Below, one piece after another: positions 6,410 through 8,362 of a stretch of DNA of 8,362 nucleotides. This DNA comes from Flavobacteriaceae bacterium (GTDB lineage Bacteria > Bacteroidota > Bacteroidia > Flavobacteriales > Flavobacteriaceae), in the NCBI GenBank assembly GCA_023254815.1, contig JALRKI010000053.1:1-8362 (forward strand), in the 5' to 3' direction. The notes under the pieces were generated by a model. It was given only the letters and a program-made list of their open reading frames with translations. It had not been told where the DNA came from and searched no databases. A program made the position numbers and the translations under genes. Numbering within the stretch: the stretch's first letter is position 1; each line of letters opens with the position of its first letter.

Positions 6410-7807
6410 ATGGAGTCGAATATGTTTGAGGAGAACGAGCAGTGCCTCATGCGATTTGAGTCGATGATTAAAACCAATAGGGTATTTTTCTTTGATGCCC
6501 TTGAGTTTGAGGCTATTGTACAACACTATATCGATACTGGCAAAATTGCCTTAGCAAAAAAAGCCTTAAACCTTGGTCAAGAGCAACATCCCGATGTGAT
6601 GTGTTTAAGTCTTCTTCGCGTTGAGATTATGCTTTTTGAAGACCAACTGGATCAAGCGGACGATTTATTGAACGCATTAGAGCAGTTAGAGCCATCTAAT
6701 GAAGAAATTTACATTCACAGGGCTTCACTTTACTCTAAAAAGGAAAATCACCTATCAGCGATAGAAATGTATCTCAAAGTGTTGGAGTTGACCGATGACC
6801 CAGGTGAGATATTTGCTTTTATTGGCATGGAATACTTGTTTTTAGAAGACTATGAAAAGGCTAAGGCTTACTTTATTGACTGTCTTAAAGAAGATCCTTT
6901 AGATTATTCAGCCTTATACAACCTCATCTACTGTTATGACATTTTAAAACAACATGACGAGGCCATTGCATTTTTGAATGACTACTTGGAAGAAAACCCA
7001 TATTGTGAGGTAGCTTGGCAGCAATTGGGTAAGCAGTATTATGTCATTAAGGACTATGACAAAGCCTTATCAGCCTACGATTTTGCAACCATTTCAGACG
7101 AAAGTTTTGTGGGAGCTTATCTTGAAAAGGGAAAAGTATTGGAGCGTCTAAAACGTTACAATGAAGCCATTGAAAACTACCAACTCACACTTGTTCTGGA
7201 TGACCCGACGGCCTATGCCTTATTGCGAATGGGACATTGTTATGAGATGCTTGGAGCTGCTGAACTCGCTTTGCAGTTTTACAAAAAAACCATCAAGGAA
7301 GATCCAGTTTTGGAAAAAGGCTGGGTGGCCTTAGCAAACTTTCACTACCGTCAAAATGAACTGAATGATGCGCTGAAGACTATTAACAAGGCCTTGAATG
7401 TCGATGGGGAAAATATTGAATACTGGAAGATTTTTGCCAAAATTCAGAAAAAATTAAAAGATTTCGAGCAGGTTGAATTGGCATATAAAGAATTAATCGA
7501 AATGGGACTTTCCGATTTAGAAATTTGGATCGACCGCAGTGACAATCTCGTGAACATGGGCGCCTACGACCAAGCTTTGGTCAATTTAAAGCAAGCAGCG
7601 ATATTTCATATTGATCAACCAGAACTGCTTTTTCGAATTGCTGGAATTCTATTGGAGCAACTCCAAATCGAAGAAGGTCTGGATTATCTCAAACGAGCTT
7701 ACCAACAAAATCCAGACTACGATTTCATTCTTGAAGACCTTTTTCCTTCAATTCTGTTAAAGCCTTCAATAGTGCGTTTTATTGATCAAAATAGAAAGGC
7801 TCAATAG
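6410..7807 (+). CDS. Tetratricopeptide repeat (TPR) protein
   Basis: A 465-residue protein with no signal peptide or membrane segment, so probably cytoplasmic. From about residue 30 to 437 it can be divided into 12 consecutive helix-turn-helix units, nearly all exactly 34 residues. Good examples begin at residues 98, 132, 166, 200, 234, 268 and 302, with the usual pattern of aromatic/small residues, a central Y-x-x-A-I/L and a terminal acidic-Pro (for example NEAIENYQLTLVLDDP). Such arrays form a superhelical protein-binding scaffold; no catalytic domain is attached, and the partner is unknown. The C-terminal 28 residues are outside the repeats. A 72-base gap separates it from the aminotransferase, the longest in the window. 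The ATG at 6410 is used here. An in-frame ATG at 6422 (MFEENEQ) is preceded by GGAG at a six-base spacing and is a fair alternative. The stop codon lies within a hairpin. Confidence 0.88.
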   Translation: MESNMFEENEQCLMRFESMIKTNRVFFFDALEFEAIVQHYIDTGKIALAKKALNLGQEQHPDVMCLSLLRVEIMLFEDQLDQADDLLNALEQLEPSNEEIYIHRASLYSKKENHLSAIEMYLKVLELTDDPGEIFAFIGMEYLFLEDYEKAKAYFIDCLKEDPLDYSALYNLIYCYDILKQHDEAIAFLNDYLEENPYCEVAWQQLGKQYYVIKDYDKALSAYDFATISDESFVGAYLEKGKVLERLKRYNEAIENYQLTLVLDDPTAYALLRMGHCYEMLGAAELALQFYKKTIKEDPVLEKGWVALANFHYRQNELNDALKTINKALNVDGENIEYWKIFAKIQKKLKDFEQVELAYKELIEMGLSDLEIWIDRSDNLVNMGAYDQALVNLKQAAIFHIDQPELLFRIAGILLEQLQIEEGLDYLKRAYQQNPDYDFILEDLFPSILLKPSIVRFIDQNRKAQ

Positions 7808-7814
7808 CCTTTTT
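7793..7814 (+). terminator. Hairpin with U-run at the TPR stop codon, candidate intrinsic terminator
   Basis: AAAGGCT at 7795-7801 pairs perfectly with AGCCTTT at 7806-7812 around a four-base CAAT loop. One G-T and one A-T pair extend the stem to 7793/7814. The right arm ends in five T residues (7810-7814), and four more T occur at 7821-7824. The A-run/T-run symmetry would allow it to act on either strand. Only three stem pairs are G-C, so it is of modest strength. The TAG stop of the TPR gene (7805-7807) lies across the loop and the right arm, so a terminating ribosome would cover the hairpin. Confidence 0.45.
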
Positions 7815-7841
7815 CACTACTTTTACTGAAATCAAACGCAC

Positions 7842-8362
7842 ATGAAAAGGAGTTTGAAATCGTATATTTTGCTTGGATTTAAAGGGCTCCTGATGGGGGC
7901 TGCTGAAGCTGTACCAGGAGTTTCTGGTGGGACAATTGCTTTTGTTACAGGAATTTACGAAGAACTTATTCTGAGCATCACAAAAATCCGTTGGAACTTG
8001 CTGAGCATCATGAGAAAGCAAGGCTTCAAGGCAGTTTGGAAGGAAGTCAATGGTTCATTTTTTTTGGCACTACTGTTGGGTATGTCAGTCAGTGGTATTG
8101 TTGTTCTAAAAACTGCTAAGTGGCTCTTGTTGAATCATCCAATTTTAATTTGGTCTTTCTTTTTTGGGCTAATTTTTGGCAGCACTATTTTAGTTGGAAA
8201 AGCACTAAAAATCTGGAATGCGACTGCCATTATTACTCTGATATTTGGAGCATTGCTGGCCTTTGTTCTGACCAACTTGCCGGCGGGAAATCAAATTTTG
8301 CCAGATTGGTTTCTATTTGTTGCTGGAGCTATTGCCATTTGTGCAATGATACTCCCAGGCAT
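7842..8362 (+). CDS. DUF368 membrane protein, probable undecaprenyl-phosphate translocase (PopT family), 3' end outside window
   Basis: The first 173 codons of an integral membrane protein, open to the right edge. It starts at ATG 7842 (MKRSLKSYILLGFKGLLMGA), 34 bases after the TPR stop. The hallmark EAVPGVSGGT motif of DUF368 is at residues 22-31. Hydrophobic segments follow at about 71-90, 99-119, 128-147 and 156-171. The window ends in a second LPG (171-173), probably the start of the second, pseudo-repeated PG-x-SG motif of the family. Full-length members are around 300 residues, so roughly half is visible. DUF368 proteins (PopT) have been shown in other bacteria to help return undecaprenyl phosphate, the lipid carrier for peptidoglycan and surface polysaccharides, across the inner membrane. 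Applying that here is inference from family membership. A terminator candidate just upstream suggests it may need its own promoter, but I see no convincing one. Confidence 0.9.
   Translation, partial: MKRSLKSYILLGFKGLLMGAAEAVPGVSGGTIAFVTGIYEELILSITKIRWNLLSIMRKQGFKAVWKEVNGSFFLALLLGMSVSGIVVLKTAKWLLLNHPILIWSFFFGLIFGSTILVGKALKIWNATAIITLIFGALLAFVLTNLPAGNQILPDWFLFVAGAIAICAMILPG

Noticed and set aside
7818..7825. TACTTTTA before the DUF368 gene as a promoter element
   Set aside because: Last base mismatched, no -33 element at a suitable distance, and the sequence overlaps the tail of the terminator candidate.

Overview
The window looks like a piece of chromosome from a member of the Bacteroidota. 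The evidence is lineage-specific gene content (a long OstA-like protein ending in a WRDDERP-type segment, and a class III aminotransferase next to it), near-absence of Shine-Dalgarno sequences before the starts, A/T-rich leaders, and one good match to the TAnnTTTG promoter element known from this phylum. The family cannot be fixed from this stretch. All genes lie on the + strand and are tightly packed. I see no mobile element, CRISPR array, tRNA or rRNA.

Layout: (1) 1-1063, the C-terminal part of a long RelA/SpoT-type (p)ppGpp enzyme (TGS, helical, zinc-finger and ACT regions), cut by the left edge. (2) 1083-1535, a Fur-family metalloregulator that has lost the usual structural-zinc cysteines. 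(3) 1544-2815, purA, complete. (4) 2831-3058, a small DUF167/YggU protein. (5) 3083-3292, a small protein made only of the PhnA/YjdM C-terminal domain. (6) 3301-5148, an exported OstA-like (LptA/LptD-N-like) protein. (7) 5126-6337, a PLP-dependent class III aminotransferase overlapping the end of gene 6. (8) 6410-7807, a cytoplasmic protein made almost entirely of 12 tandem TPR units. A hairpin terminator candidate straddles its stop codon. (9) 7842 to the right edge, the first half of a DUF368 membrane protein, the family now linked to undecaprenyl-phosphate translocation (PopT).

Genes 1-7 are separated by 8-24 bases or overlap, so they could be one transcription unit, with a possible internal promoter before fur. 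The first block combines stringent-response signalling, metal-responsive regulation and AMP synthesis; PurA is itself a known ppGpp target in other bacteria. The second block carries envelope functions: a probable LPS-transport-type periplasmic protein and a lipid-carrier recycling protein. An aminotransferase and a TPR scaffold of unknown substrate and partner lie between them. Overall this is conserved housekeeping sequence. The least ordinary observations are the Fur variant, the rel-fur-purA linkage, and the terminator-like hairpin folded over the TPR stop codon. I found no convincing undescribed system.
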